Assembly (NCBI GenBank): GCA_964405465.1
Contig: CAYONZ010000048.1
Span: 1-23,726, forward strand
From: CAYONZ01 sp964405465
GTDB lineage: Bacteria; Bdellovibrionota; Bdellovibrionia; Bdellovibrionales; JAMPXM01
Direction: 5' to 3'
DNA length: 23,726 bases
Shown here: positions 15,458-23,700 of the stretch, piece by piece
Position numbering within the stretch: the first letter of the stretch is position 1
Layout of the letters: every line of letters begins with the position of its first letter
Position numbers and translations under genes: made by a program
The notes under the pieces: model-generated
The model's input: only the letters and a program-made list of their open reading frames with translations
Databases searched by the model: none
What the model was told of the DNA's origin: nothing

Positions 15458-16384
15458 ATGCGAAGAGAACTTTTTAGAACAACAAAATTCCATTGGGTGG
15501 ATCTCTCTCATCCCTCGCCAGAAGAACTCCAGAGCATCACGCGCGAGTATGGCCTACACCCTGTCATGGTTCAAGACACAATGGAACCAGCTCATTTGCC
15601 CAAATTTGAGAAAACAAATGAGATCACATTCGCAATTCTACGAGTGTACGACGTCGATGCACTCAACAAAGCAGACTCGGTTCCGAGTTTAACTCGAAAG
15701 ATCGCACTTTTTATTGGCCCTGATTTTGTCATATCGATTCATCGCATGGACCCAAGTCGGTTCCAAGATCTCATCGGCCGATGCTTGAGTGATTTTTCAC
15801 CCAACGAAGAACCGTCCGTTTCTATACTGCTTGTTTGGCTTTGAAACCGCGCGTATAGCACCTAGCAAATTCCCATAGAGCGTGCCGAACAAGATCTCGA
15901 CACATTTGAACTTGAACTATTCGAAAAAGACGCCAACTTAAAAATTCTGTCCAAAATTCATGTCATCAAAAGGCGGCTTTCTTTGATTAAAAGAATTCTC
16001 CTTCATTCCCAAGATGTCATTCATAGAATGTTTCCACCAAGTGAGGTATCACCAATTTATCAAGACCTACGCGAGAACATTGCCCAACTGATCTTTTTAA
16101 CTGATGAACTTCTTGAGGATGTGCACTCTCTGTTCAATCTTCAGCTTGGCTTATCGTCACACAAGACCAATGAAGTTATGCGAGTTCTTACGATCTTCAG
16201 TGTCTTTTTTATGCCACTGACATTCATAGTTGGAATTTATGGAATGAACTTTAAGTTTCAACCCGAATTTGAATGGGCTTTTGGATACTCGTACGTTTGG
16301 GCATTAATGATTGTCGTCACTCTACTCATCAGCATCTGGTTCTATCGTAAGGGATGGCTCAAATCCTTTACGACTGATGAATAG
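15458..16384 (+). pseudogene. corA: CorA-type magnesium transporter gene interrupted by two in-frame stop codons
   Basis: CorA proteins are pentameric magnesium/cobalt channels. The frame from the ATG at 15458 encodes a CorA N-domain (FHWVDLSHPSPEELQSITREYGLHP) for 128 codons and then meets TGA (15842-15844). Six codons later comes TAG (15863-15865). Beyond it the same frame is open to 16384, giving QIPIERAEQDLDTFELELFE, the stalk helix, two membrane segments and the hallmark YGMNF pore motif. The total of 308 codons fits the family length. The interruption lies at the domain-to-stalk junction, where a Trp/Leu and a Tyr codon would restore a normal sequence. There is no frameshift and no deletion. 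A very recent pseudogene, read errors or stop readthrough are all possible. The upstream ribosome site is weak. Confidence 0.85.
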
Positions 16385-16495
16385 TTGCTCTTACATAGCT
16401 CAAAAAATTCAAGAGAGTAGCATATCGACACTTGCATTTCGCGTGAGTCATACTGATCATACCATCATAAAAGAGAAATTTGGGGAGCAAAATAA

Positions 16496-17833
16496 TCAAG
16501 CGGCCTTCGGCATAATCAACTCAATACTTGTCCCATGATCTTCAGGCGACTCATCTTCACTTCGCGAATTGAGCTTGATAGTTCCACCCATTTGTTCAAC
16601 AAAACTTTTACAAAGCAAAAGCCCAAATCCGGTTCCCTTTTCGCCGTTGGTCCCCATTGTGGTTGTCTTGTGAGTCGCATCGAATACTTTCGCAACATCG
16701 TCTCGCGCAATTCCCCTGCCATAGTCTCTCACTTCTATTCCAATCCTTTCGCCCCTCGATTTAGTCGAAATTGCAATTGTCGAACCAGAGTAAGAAAACT
16801 TAATTGCATTGGAAATCAAATTATTAAAGACCTGATTTGAAAATATTTGTGGATCCGTCGCTATGGTGAGGTCTTGATCAAAACCTGACCAATCAATCTG
16901 CAAATTCTTGGCTTCAAGTGCTTCACTAAAGATCAAATTCGTTTGATTTTTCAAATAGTGAAGATCGGAGGCCCGAATTTCAAGCCCAATCTTTCCAGAT
17001 TCAATGGCATCTAAATCACGGGCACGAGAAAGAATAGATTTTATAGTCTCAAGTGCTGCCGCTACTTTTTCGATTTCTACTGCGACTTCACCTCTTCCTA
17101 ACTTAATTCTATTTACTTTAGCCTGCGCGATGGTCAGAGGGTTGACTAAATCATGGCTTAACATTCGCATCAAACTTCGAACCTGCGAATTTTTGCTCAT
17201 CAATTCTCGATGATACAATTCTCCCATAGATAGTAAAAAAATCGAGTGTGATCCGACCAACATCACCATCCCAATAGAAACCATCAATTGAGTAACCACC
17301 CGCCCCTCCTCTGTCAAAACAGAGGGCGGCACCATTCCAAGACGATTCATTGAATACAAAGAAAGTGTTCCCAAAATACTAATCACCGTCCAACAAAATC
17401 CATGCTTTCTCGTGGTGAGCACTGAAACCAAGAGTGGCGAGAACGCAAGCCACAAAAGCGTAGCGGAAAAAAAACCGCCGGTAAAATAGGAGAACGAGAC
17501 TTGAAAGATGAAGCCTGCACCAATTAAAACATAAGTCGCTACAACCATCGACCTGGTCCTACGAAACACATAGGCAGACGAGGCATGCATAAGTGAAGCA
17601 AATACACCGATAGACATGCAAAGTGTATTGACATAGGCATAAGCGACAAAACAGTAACCCCACATAAATATCGACGTTAGACCAAAAATCAATTTGAACC
17701 AGCGATATCGACGTGCGTAGTTGGCATCATTTGCCATTGACGTTTCACCAAAGAAACCCGAAAAAAGTTCTTCGTGATTGGCGTCAATTGCGACATCTAA
17801 GATATTTTTTTTGTCTGTCACAGCGTTTGGCAC
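16496..17833 (-). CDS. Membrane histidine kinase, orphan
   Basis: Of 445 residues, about 43-205 make up five or six membrane helices (first IFGLTSIFMWGYCFVAYAYV), with no periplasmic sensor domain of size. The dimerisation domain follows with phospho-acceptor His227 in MLSHDLVNPL. The ATPase has an N-box NNLISNAIKFS (from 337), G1 DYGRGI (370-375) and G2 GEKGTGFGL (397-405). All residues needed for autophosphorylation are present. No response regulator lies in the window, so its partner is elsewhere. The start is uncertain: GTG at 17833 has a poor ribosome site, and alternatives are GTG at 17821 and ATG at 17737, the last giving a protein that begins just before the first membrane helix. The 283-base gap upstream shows no gene I can support. 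Confidence 0.88.
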   Translation of the reverse strand: MPNAVTDKKNILDVAIDANHEELFSGFFGETSMANDANYARRYRWFKLIFGLTSIFMWGYCFVAYAYVNTLCMSIGVFASLMHASSAYVFRRTRSMVVATYVLIGAGFIFQVSFSYFTGGFFSATLLWLAFSPLLVSVLTTRKHGFCWTVISILGTLSLYSMNRLGMVPPSVLTEEGRVVTQLMVSIGMVMLVGSHSIFLLSMGELYHRELMSKNSQVRSLMRMLSHDLVNPLTIAQAKVNRIKLGRGEVAVEIEKVAAALETIKSILSRARDLDAIESGKIGLEIRASDLHYLKNQTNLIFSEALEAKNLQIDWSGFDQDLTIATDPQIFSNQVFNNLISNAIKFSYSGSTIAISTKSRGERIGIEVRDYGRGIARDDVAKVFDATHKTTTMGTNGEKGTGFGLLLCKSFVEQMGGTIKLNSRSEDESPEDHGTSIELIMPKAA

Positions 17834-18116
17834 TTTCTGTTTCGCTATAAATAGTTTTTATTGATAACTAAATCGGCTACTAGTGACGAATTATTGAGTG
17901 AATTGAAATCTAAAGAGATTACGATTTGGCGAATCCAACCTTAGCAAGAAAACTATTTATTCCTTCATTGATTTGCCACTCCTAGATGGCTTCAAATCAA
18001 CTCTCTATTGTCATCTGGAAATTGGTCTAGCAGGAGCATGTCGCTTCTCAATTCGAGTCTTTGACAAAATAGGTTGAATCATTTTAATGTCGTTAAATCT
18101 TCAAATTGTCCGTCCC

Positions 18117-19028
18117 TCACCGAGAATTGAGCCTGGCGTTTTCGAGAAGTGGCCTCCCAATCATGACTTTGAATACTTCCTGAACTTTTCCACCATAGCG
18201 GACCGTCGTGACATATCCATTGCTTAATATCTCGTCTTCATTGAGCAAGTCCCCATGCTCAACTGCGTGCCGTCGATCATTTTCCACAAGTGCTCGAATC
18301 TCACGACCCTGGTTTTGGCGAATAACTCTTGCAACTTGAAATGGAACCACTGGATTCAAATGAGTTTTCGAAATCACTCGCAATGGCACACCAGCGGTTT
18401 GCAGATAGACCCCTTCGGGGAGACGACTTTGTAATAATTGGAGGATTGCTATACGTGCGAATCGACTGCCATCACCACCTACTTGAGTTAGCAGAATCCC
18501 GAAATGATCATAACGAGCAAGCTGAAAAGCCACGATATTTTTGTCGCCATCTCTAAGAACTAGAGCAATTCTCTTTTTTGCAAGATCCTCTGAGTTGCTG
18601 AGAACCAAGCCAAAGTCTTTATATGTTTTTGCATAGAGATCGAAAATCTGTGCTGCGACCTGAGAATTGGCGAGATCGGCCTTTTCCCAATTCTGTATAC
18701 CAAAATCAATATGAGATGAAATTGGGATTCCGTCGTGCCCTCGTTTGAAATTCCCCATCCAACGAGCCTGCCTAATAACATCTAGATAATTTTGTTCAGC
18801 TTCAACAATCAAATCGCGGCAAGCTTGACCACCAGAATCGTTCGCTGTTCCGTGAACCAAAACTGATATCAACATAACTACAGCGAAAATTAGAATTTGT
18901 GAATAAGCTCGGAACTGAAAGCCAAACAGCTGCCATTGAGGGGCTCTATCTCTAAAACCACTAAAACTTTCATTTGGTCTATGCTTAATCATAGAATTAC
19001 GTCGATGCGATATTTGCGCCAACGCCAT
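18117..19028 (-). CDS. Exported or membrane-anchored protein of unknown function
   Basis: The 303-residue protein has an unusually long hydrophilic, basic N-terminus of about 43 residues, then a hydrophobic segment (about 44-61, ILIFAVVMLISVLVHGTA) acting as signal or anchor. The body of about 240 residues follows. It includes KNIVAFQLARYDHFGILLTQ and FARIAILQLLQSRLPEGVYLQTAGVP. This alternation of strands around a central helix faintly recalls an acetyltransferase (GNAT) core; I would not name it on that. The frame opens at TTG 19034; the ATG at 19028 (GTTGGA upstream) or the ATG at 18992 are better starts. No operon partner is adjacent. Confidence 0.6.
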   Translation of the reverse strand: MALAQISHRRNSMIKHRPNESFSGFRDRAPQWQLFGFQFRAYSQILIFAVVMLISVLVHGTANDSGGQACRDLIVEAEQNYLDVIRQARWMGNFKRGHDGIPISSHIDFGIQNWEKADLANSQVAAQIFDLYAKTYKDFGLVLSNSEDLAKKRIALVLRDGDKNIVAFQLARYDHFGILLTQVGGDGSRFARIAILQLLQSRLPEGVYLQTAGVPLRVISKTHLNPVVPFQVARVIRQNQGREIRALVENDRRHAVEHGDLLNEDEILSNGYVTTVRYGGKVQEVFKVMIGRPLLENARLNSR

Positions 19029-19057
19029 TTCCAACAGGCTCTATTTGTATAATCCGA

Positions 19058-19071
19058 GTGATTCGAGTCAC
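19058..19071. promoter_or_regulatory. Near-perfect palindrome in the divergent gap
   Basis: GTGATTCGAGTCAC pairs arm to arm over all 14 bases with a single G-T exception. It lies 30 bases upstream of the 19028 start and about 150 bases upstream of the 19222 gene, a position suited to an operator for the minus-strand gene. Confidence 0.3.
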
Positions 19072-19183
19072 ATCCAATAACGCCAATCTTCGTCCCACTG
19101 TCAAAACCATAAACACCGGTACGTACACAATAGAGTTTCCAGAAGGCACAACATTTGCTCTCGACTAAGTTACTTTAAATGCA

Positions 19184-19207
19184 CAAGACAGAAAAATTGT
19201 TGTCTTG
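19184..19207. promoter_or_regulatory. Inverted repeat directly upstream of the 19222 start codon
   Basis: CAAGACA (19184-19190) and TGTCTTG (19201-19207) are perfect arms around a ten-base AT-rich spacer. The repeat ends 14 bases before the ATG, so it could be a dimer binding site or a leader hairpin affecting translation. Confidence 0.4.
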
Positions 19208-19221
19208 CGAAAGTGAGATTT

Positions 19222-20829
19222 ATGAAAACAACCTTTCTTGTAACCATTCCCTTAACGCAAAGAATTCATATTCAGAATATCCTTTCGTTCGACAAAAAAT
19301 TTGATGCCAAAATAGAAGGCTCTAACCAGCACAAATTGAAAAGACTCTGGCCAACTATCATAAGAATCGCAATTGCATTTTGTTTTATGGCAAATGAACA
19401 CGCGTTCGCCCGAACTCAAGCCACCAAAATCGATCAATCAAAAAACAACACCTATCTTGAATACACCAACAACAACCTTACAAACTCAGTAGAAGTCTAT
19501 CGGGTGAAGGTCTCAACCGATGGATCTAAATCTCGACAACTCATCAACACTGTTCCTAACAACAGGCGGTCGGAGACGAAATCTGACAATAGCCAAATGG
19601 CGAACCCACCCTATTCGCTCCAACCATTTCAAGCGTATAGTCCAAGTACTATTCAGGTGGTCGCACCTAATGCTTTCACCCCAAGTCTTCGCGATTTCTC
19701 GCTCATGTCACAATCAGCATCTATTTCTACAGCCCCCGAGTCTTTAGGTATCAATGCGAATTTATCCCAAAGACCGCCAGCAGGAAACCTCGTCCAATCT
19801 CCGAAGAAGACGTCAAATCAAACCGCCACCGAACTCTCGATGCCTAGAGCTGAGCCCGACAGCCTTTTTAAAATTACAACAAAACTAGATTGCCAATGGG
19901 CACCAACTGACAACTCACCGACTAAATTCGATCCTAAAGCCCGCCCATTTGATGACCAACATCTGAAGTACTTTGGGTTTTATGCCTCAGCAATGCAAGG
20001 TGCCGGAAGCGGAGACTACCTGCTCGAGACAAATCGCTATATGCATGCCAACCTCGCATTCATTGCCAGCGCCGACACTAATTTTGTTTTAGAAAAACTA
20101 GAAAAGGCAAAGTCCCTCGGCATGAAGGCGGTAGTCTGGACCCAACCATTTCTTCTTGACCAAAATCTTCACGTTACAAACAACCTGACATTGTGGAGTG
20201 AGTTTTCCCAAAAAATTTCTCCCTATGTTTTTTCAAACGATCCGACAATAGTTGCTTTCTATATTCTGGACGAACCCTATTCAAACGGAGAAAGCTGGGG
20301 CATTCCCTACATTAAACAAAACCTGGAAGCAGCGGGTGCAATTTCAAAACAATATTTCCCGACCGTCCCACTTGCCGTAATATTCGCAGCATCAGAAGTC
20401 TACAAAGGTGGCTTCTCGCTGCCAGAGAACTTCGATTGGTTTTCTTTTGATAACTATGGCTGTTGGGATTCGGCAGAGTGCCGTGGAGGAATTCGCGGAA
20501 CATTTGAATTTTTAGCAAATAAGGTCAGCGAACTCTCAAGTCTTCAGTCACAAAAAAAACTTTTTGCGGTCGCCGAATCGTATTCAAATCATGAAAGGGC
20601 AAGCGACGGGGAGCAAGAAAATATACGCCGACGAGCTAAACGTTATTTTCAAATGGCGCAAACAAATGATTGCTTTGTGGCCTACATGCCATTCATCTAC
20701 CAGACATTCAAAGATGGAGGAGGAATTATCACTGGCGCTGAAACCATGCCAATCGTTCACAAAGAGTACGAAAGACAAGGCCAAGTTTGGTATTCAAAGC
20801 AAAAGCAAAGAAGCCAACAATTTAATTAA
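19222..20829 (+). CDS. Secreted TIM-barrel, glycoside-hydrolase-like protein with long disordered region
   Basis: The 535-residue protein starts with an N-terminal extension of about 37 residues, then a typical export signal (KRLWPTIIRIAIAFCF, ending EHAFA at about 63). Residues 64-220 are low-complexity, rich in Asn/Ser/Pro/Gln, and likely disordered. Residues about 245-520 look like a (beta/alpha)8 hydrolase: YFGFYASAM, MKAVVWTQPF, AFYILDEPYSNGE with Glu351, FDWFSFDNYGCWD, LFAVAESYS with Glu452, and CFVAYMPFIYQ. The two glutamates at strand ends are candidate acid/base and nucleophile, as in clan-A glycosidases, by inference only. The ATG at 19222 (GTGAG upstream) is preferred to the GTG at 19213. 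Substrate is unknown; a wall or prey polysaccharide is conceivable. Confidence 0.65.
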   Translation: MKTTFLVTIPLTQRIHIQNILSFDKKFDAKIEGSNQHKLKRLWPTIIRIAIAFCFMANEHAFARTQATKIDQSKNNTYLEYTNNNLTNSVEVYRVKVSTDGSKSRQLINTVPNNRRSETKSDNSQMANPPYSLQPFQAYSPSTIQVVAPNAFTPSLRDFSLMSQSASISTAPESLGINANLSQRPPAGNLVQSPKKTSNQTATELSMPRAEPDSLFKITTKLDCQWAPTDNSPTKFDPKARPFDDQHLKYFGFYASAMQGAGSGDYLLETNRYMHANLAFIASADTNFVLEKLEKAKSLGMKAVVWTQPFLLDQNLHVTNNLTLWSEFSQKISPYVFSNDPTIVAFYILDEPYSNGESWGIPYIKQNLEAAGAISKQYFPTVPLAVIFAASEVYKGGFSLPENFDWFSFDNYGCWDSAECRGGIRGTFEFLANKVSELSSLQSQKKLFAVAESYSNHERASDGEQENIRRRAKRYFQMAQTNDCFVAYMPFIYQTFKDGGGIITGAETMPIVHKEYERQGQVWYSKQKQRSQQFN

Positions 20830-20993
20830 AGCCTATACTCAAAGACTAGATCTCGACCTCACGAGTATGAGATTCTATTGCTAACGTAGAGTCCGTATTA
20901 AAAACAATACTTGATTGTGAATATCAAAAGTAATTGAAATTCAAGTCTCTAAAATGCAGAATTTTATTAGCTATTTCAATTTAGGTGTCCTGA

Positions 20994-21521
20994 TTGAGAT
21001 TGATAGGGCGGGAACCGGCCACGGGACTTTTATGTCTGAAGCCAACGCTTGTAAATAAAGGGGTGGATATCGAAAATTCAGAAAGAACCCATAAGCTAGT
21101 CTATGCTATTTCATTGATTGTCTACTTAGTGGCAGGTCTTCTTCCTGCTTTTGTAGGCCTTATGATCGACTACTCTGGTTTTGCTAGTTTAGCCTCGGGT
21201 TGGCTTTCAGTTTTCGTGATTCAGAGCAAGCCATTTTGGCTGGTGGCATGGAGTGCGAACTTGTTTTATTTTGCGGGACTTTTTCTGGGCTATCGAAGGA
21301 CTTTGAGTCGAAAGAATGAACTGATATGCTCAGCCTTGGCAGCAGTAACTTCGCTTTTTGTCTTCACAATAGATACGATGTTTCCCAATGAAAACAGCGC
21401 GGCAGTCCCTGTAGAAAAGGGGCCAGCGGTATATCTTTGGGTTCTTGCAATTATGATATTGTTGGCCGGCAACTTATTTTCCTATCTAGGAGACAAGTTC
21501 AAAAAGAAGACAACACAATGA
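20994..21521 (+). CDS. Four-helix membrane protein of unknown function
   Basis: This 175-residue protein has four hydrophobic spans: about 35-58 (LVYAISLIVYLVAGLLPAF), 80-99 (FWLVAWSANLFYFAGLFLGY), 110-130 (LICSALAAVTSLFVFTIDTM) and 144-165 (AVYLWVLAIMILLAGNLFSY), with a basic C-terminus (DKFKKKTTQ). The start is a TTG at 20994 preceded by AGGTG at six bases, which supports it. A GTG at 21063 would give a 152-residue form that still contains all four helices. No catalytic motif is visible. The gene at 21541 follows after 19 bases and is likely co-transcribed. Confidence 0.65.
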   Translation: MRLIGREPATGLLCLKPTLVNKGVDIENSERTHKLVYAISLIVYLVAGLLPAFVGLMIDYSGFASLASGWLSVFVIQSKPFWLVAWSANLFYFAGLFLGYRRTLSRKNELICSALAAVTSLFVFTIDTMFPNENSAAVPVEKGPAVYLWVLAIMILLAGNLFSYLGDKFKKKTTQ

Positions 21522-21540
21522 ACATCAAAGGATTGAACGG

Positions 21541-21852
21541 ATGGGACATAAAAAAATGGACTGCACTAATTGTTTAAATATTCCCAATGGTAGAATTTCT
21601 AGCCCTGACACTCTAGAGCGCTTTCGTACTTTTCTTAAGAATTCGCATCAGAGCTACTCCTTTATCAACTATACAGGTGAAAGAATTCAACCAGCTCGTG
21701 AAAAAGGTGATGGAATTTCAACCTTGATTTTTACCGAATATTTTCCGGACATGTTAGATGTAGTTTTTATTTGTCAAAAGTGTGGAGCACGCTGGAAAGC
21801 TCAAGGTGAATTTTACCATGGCATCGGTGGTGAAATTACCTCGATCACATAA
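21541..21852 (+). CDS. Small protein with paired CxxC motifs, probably zinc-binding
   Basis: The 103-residue protein has CTNC at residues 8-11 and CQKC near residue 78, each a two-residue knuckle, which suggests one structural zinc site bringing the two ends together. Between them is a charged stretch with FINYTGERIQPAREKGD; after the second knuckle come ARWKAQGEFYHGIGGEI. I do not recognise the family, and there is no signal peptide. The ATG at 21541 has AGGA eight bases upstream. It follows the membrane-protein gene, so the two may act together. Confidence 0.65.
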   Translation: MGHKKMDCTNCLNIPNGRISSPDTLERFRTFLKNSHQSYSFINYTGERIQPAREKGDGISTLIFTEYFPDMLDVVFICQKCGARWKAQGEFYHGIGGEITSIT

Positions 21853-21953
21853 CTGCAAGAATTATGGATGAAGCTTGAGTGGGGATTCCATAGAGCTAAA
21901 TTAGGTGTAATAGGCGTTCCTTCTCGACTCATTTTCGGGATTGCCCCATTGAC

Positions 21954-22628
21954 ATGAGAAAGTTCCTGAATCACTGTAATTACATGCGAGAGTTTTACTA
22001 TGCATTCGTTTTTTTTCTTTTTCTTGTTCCGGCCTTGTCTAGTGCGAAAGGCGGAACATCTAAGCATGCTTCTCACCAAGGTTGCGCCCCGCTCACTGGA
22101 GTGTCCTTCAAAGAGACAAATGGCAAAGTAGAGGGAAAGGTCGAAAATATTTCGGTGAAACTGGATGTCGAAATTCTCTCTGAAATTAAAGTCGGATCAC
22201 GAAAGGCATGTTTAACTGACTATGGGAATATGGCATATTCAGCCGATCCAAAGCACTCGACAGTCAAGAAGGTCAAAGGTAAAAATTGGCTCTTTATTGA
22301 ATATGGGGATGCTGGAGGTTCTCAATTAAGTCTTTACGACGCCGATCACTGCAAAGAAATTTGGAGGATTAGTGCGCCAAATATTGAGGTAAATAATGGC
22401 CAGGTGATTGCCGAACCATCTTGCGACACTCCTTGTGGCGATAAAAATATCTGCACTTGCTGGCCCGGACAAGTATTTGAAATGGATTCAACTTGCCCGC
22501 CCACACTAAATGTTTCGCATTCTGCGGCCCTAAATCGCAAAGAAATCGGTATTGATTTCACTTCAAAATCGTTAATTGCTAATCCCAAATCAAAAAATGC
22601 GAAATTCGTCTCGAAGGTTCAAGACTAA
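21954..22628 (+). CDS. Secreted cysteine-rich protein of unknown function
   Basis: The 224-residue protein has an export signal (MREFYYAFVFFLFLVPALSSA from the internal Met11, cleavage after Ala31 or so). Its mature part holds nine or so cysteines, consistent with disulfides in the periplasm: a first at CAPLTG, then KACLTD, DHCKEI, and a cluster CDTPCGDKNICTCWPG with CPPTL. The central GKNWLFIEYGDAGGSQLSLYDADHCKEIWRI resembles a beta-rich domain. Start choice is open, ATG 21954 or 21984; neither has a good ribosome site. No known family is recognised. Confidence 0.6.
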   Translation: MRKFLNHCNYMREFYYAFVFFLFLVPALSSAKGGTSKHASHQGCAPLTGVSFKETNGKVEGKVENISVKLDVEILSEIKVGSRKACLTDYGNMAYSADPKHSTVKKVKGKNWLFIEYGDAGGSQLSLYDADHCKEIWRISAPNIEVNNGQVIAEPSCDTPCGDKNICTCWPGQVFEMDSTCPPTLNVSHSAALNRKEIGIDFTSKSLIANPKSKNAKFVSKVQD

Positions 22629-22794
22629 TAAAGCCTGCATCCAAGCTCTGGGAGATCCTCTTGTGGCTTTCTATTTAGGGTGTGTATACTGCCCACTAAA
22701 GCACTCAAAACAAACTCATCGCACATCGGAGTGAAAAATAAGATTAAGCATTGCCAACGACGGCTCAGAAATCCGTTAGTGAACAACAACTCCA

Positions 22795-23700
22795 CTATTG
22801 ATCAATCCACGCTCCGTATCTATATCTATAACTCAGATAAAATGGCTTCAAAAAAAGAGCTTCAATCCCAATATTCGCACAAACTTTCTCGTTGACCGCA
22901 ACCTCCGCCGACTTTTGAAAACGAGGAACAACTCTGAATTTTTGATCTCCTATTTCAAGATCGTAAGACATTTTTTTGTTAGACTTATACCACGGTTCAT
23001 AGATCTTCAGCTGATAGGCAGCACCAGTGTCTATCCGCGCAGCTTCGCAACTTTGGTCGTTAATTTTTACCTTTGCAAACCAGTTGTTCCCAAGTTCTGG
23101 CTGATGCCAAACACGAAAGTAGGACGTAAACTTTTTTTCTTTTGGCACAAAAAATTGAATTCTTTTTTTAACCTTATTGAAAAGCACATCTACACTCTGC
23201 AATGCGTTCTGTCCCAACAAAATATCACAACATGGAAACCCGAGTTCTTTTGTTGAGTCTGCAGCGCGTTCAAAGGCATGAACGCCGAGATTTTTAATCT
23301 TAACGTTTCCGATTTCCAATGTTTGTATAAGGCCCAGACTTCCGAATCCATTTATATCTACTCGGGATGATGTCTCTAGCGCCCGTGCAAAGTTACTATT
23401 TTCCCGTACTGCAGTTAAACCAGATCCAGAATCAATAAATACCAAAACCTCGCCATAGCTGGACTTCGCTTTAATGATCGGCCAATTCAATTTGTTCTCA
23501 ACCCACTCAAAACTCTCACTCTCCCCACTTAGCTCTAGAGTTGGAACTGCGCTGGAAATTGCGACAAGCTTTTCATTTCGATCGCCACCTTTATCTGTTC
23601 TAACTTCTCGACTGGGACTTGCACAAGAACACAAGAATAGAAATAAAAGACAACACCTCAAAATCATCAGTTGGAGTGCGGGCGGTAGTTCGGAGCGCAT
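22795..23700 (-). CDS. Lipoprotein with two retropepsin-like aspartic-protease lobes
   Basis: The 301-residue product starts at the ATG at 23700 (GGTAGG upstream) or at 23667. Both lead into a hydrophobic stretch ending in lipobox LCSC (Cys26). The first lobe has FIDSGSG (Asp90) and the matching hydrophobic-Gly element DILLGQNAL near residue 160, followed by FNKVKKRIQF. The second lobe has RIDTGAA (Asp224) and NIGIEAL near 277. Retropepsin-like bacterial proteins normally carry one D-T/S-G per chain and dimerise; here two lie in one chain, about 134 residues apart. It should sit on an envelope face. Whether it is an active protease is not shown by sequence alone. The frame also opens from a TTG at 23721 near the window edge. 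Confidence 0.75.
   Translation of the reverse strand: MRSELPPALQLMILRCCLLFLFLCSCASPSREVRTDKGGDRNEKLVAISSAVPTLELSGESESFEWVENKLNWPIIKAKSSYGEVLVFIDSGSGLTAVRENSNFARALETSSRVDINGFGSLGLIQTLEIGNVKIKNLGVHAFERAADSTKELGFPCCDILLGQNALQSVDVLFNKVKKRIQFFVPKEKKFTSYFRVWHQPELGNNWFAKVKINDQSCEAARIDTGAAYQLKIYEPWYKSNKKMSYDLEIGDQKFRVVPRFQKSAEVAVNEKVCANIGIEALFLKPFYLSYRYRYGAWIDQ

Noticed and set aside
15842..15982. Frameshift as the cause of the split corA
   Set aside because: Both halves are in the same frame with no stop between 15866 and 16384, so the break is two nonsense codons, not an indel.
16385..16495. Terminator between corA and the histidine kinase
   Set aside because: The best stem has a three-base bulge and no T-run on either strand.
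17834..18116. Possible response-regulator remnant near the histidine kinase (a short frame reads LPLLDGF)
   Set aside because: The motif match is only a few residues, the surrounding frame has no start and no receiver-domain sequence, so it is most likely chance.
21035..21061. ATG giving MSEANACK then stop inside the membrane-protein gene start
   Set aside because: Eight codons only, in another frame; the TTG at 20994 with AGGTG is better supported.
21518..21577. 19-codon ORF (MNIKGLNGWDIKKW...) overlapping the membrane-protein stop as ATGA
   Set aside because: Too short to judge, and the AAAGGA within it serves better as the ribosome site of the gene at 21541.
22629..22794. AAAGCC...GGCTTT stem after the secreted cysteine-rich gene
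   Set aside because: Long loop, bulged inner stem and no T-tract, so not a convincing intrinsic terminator.
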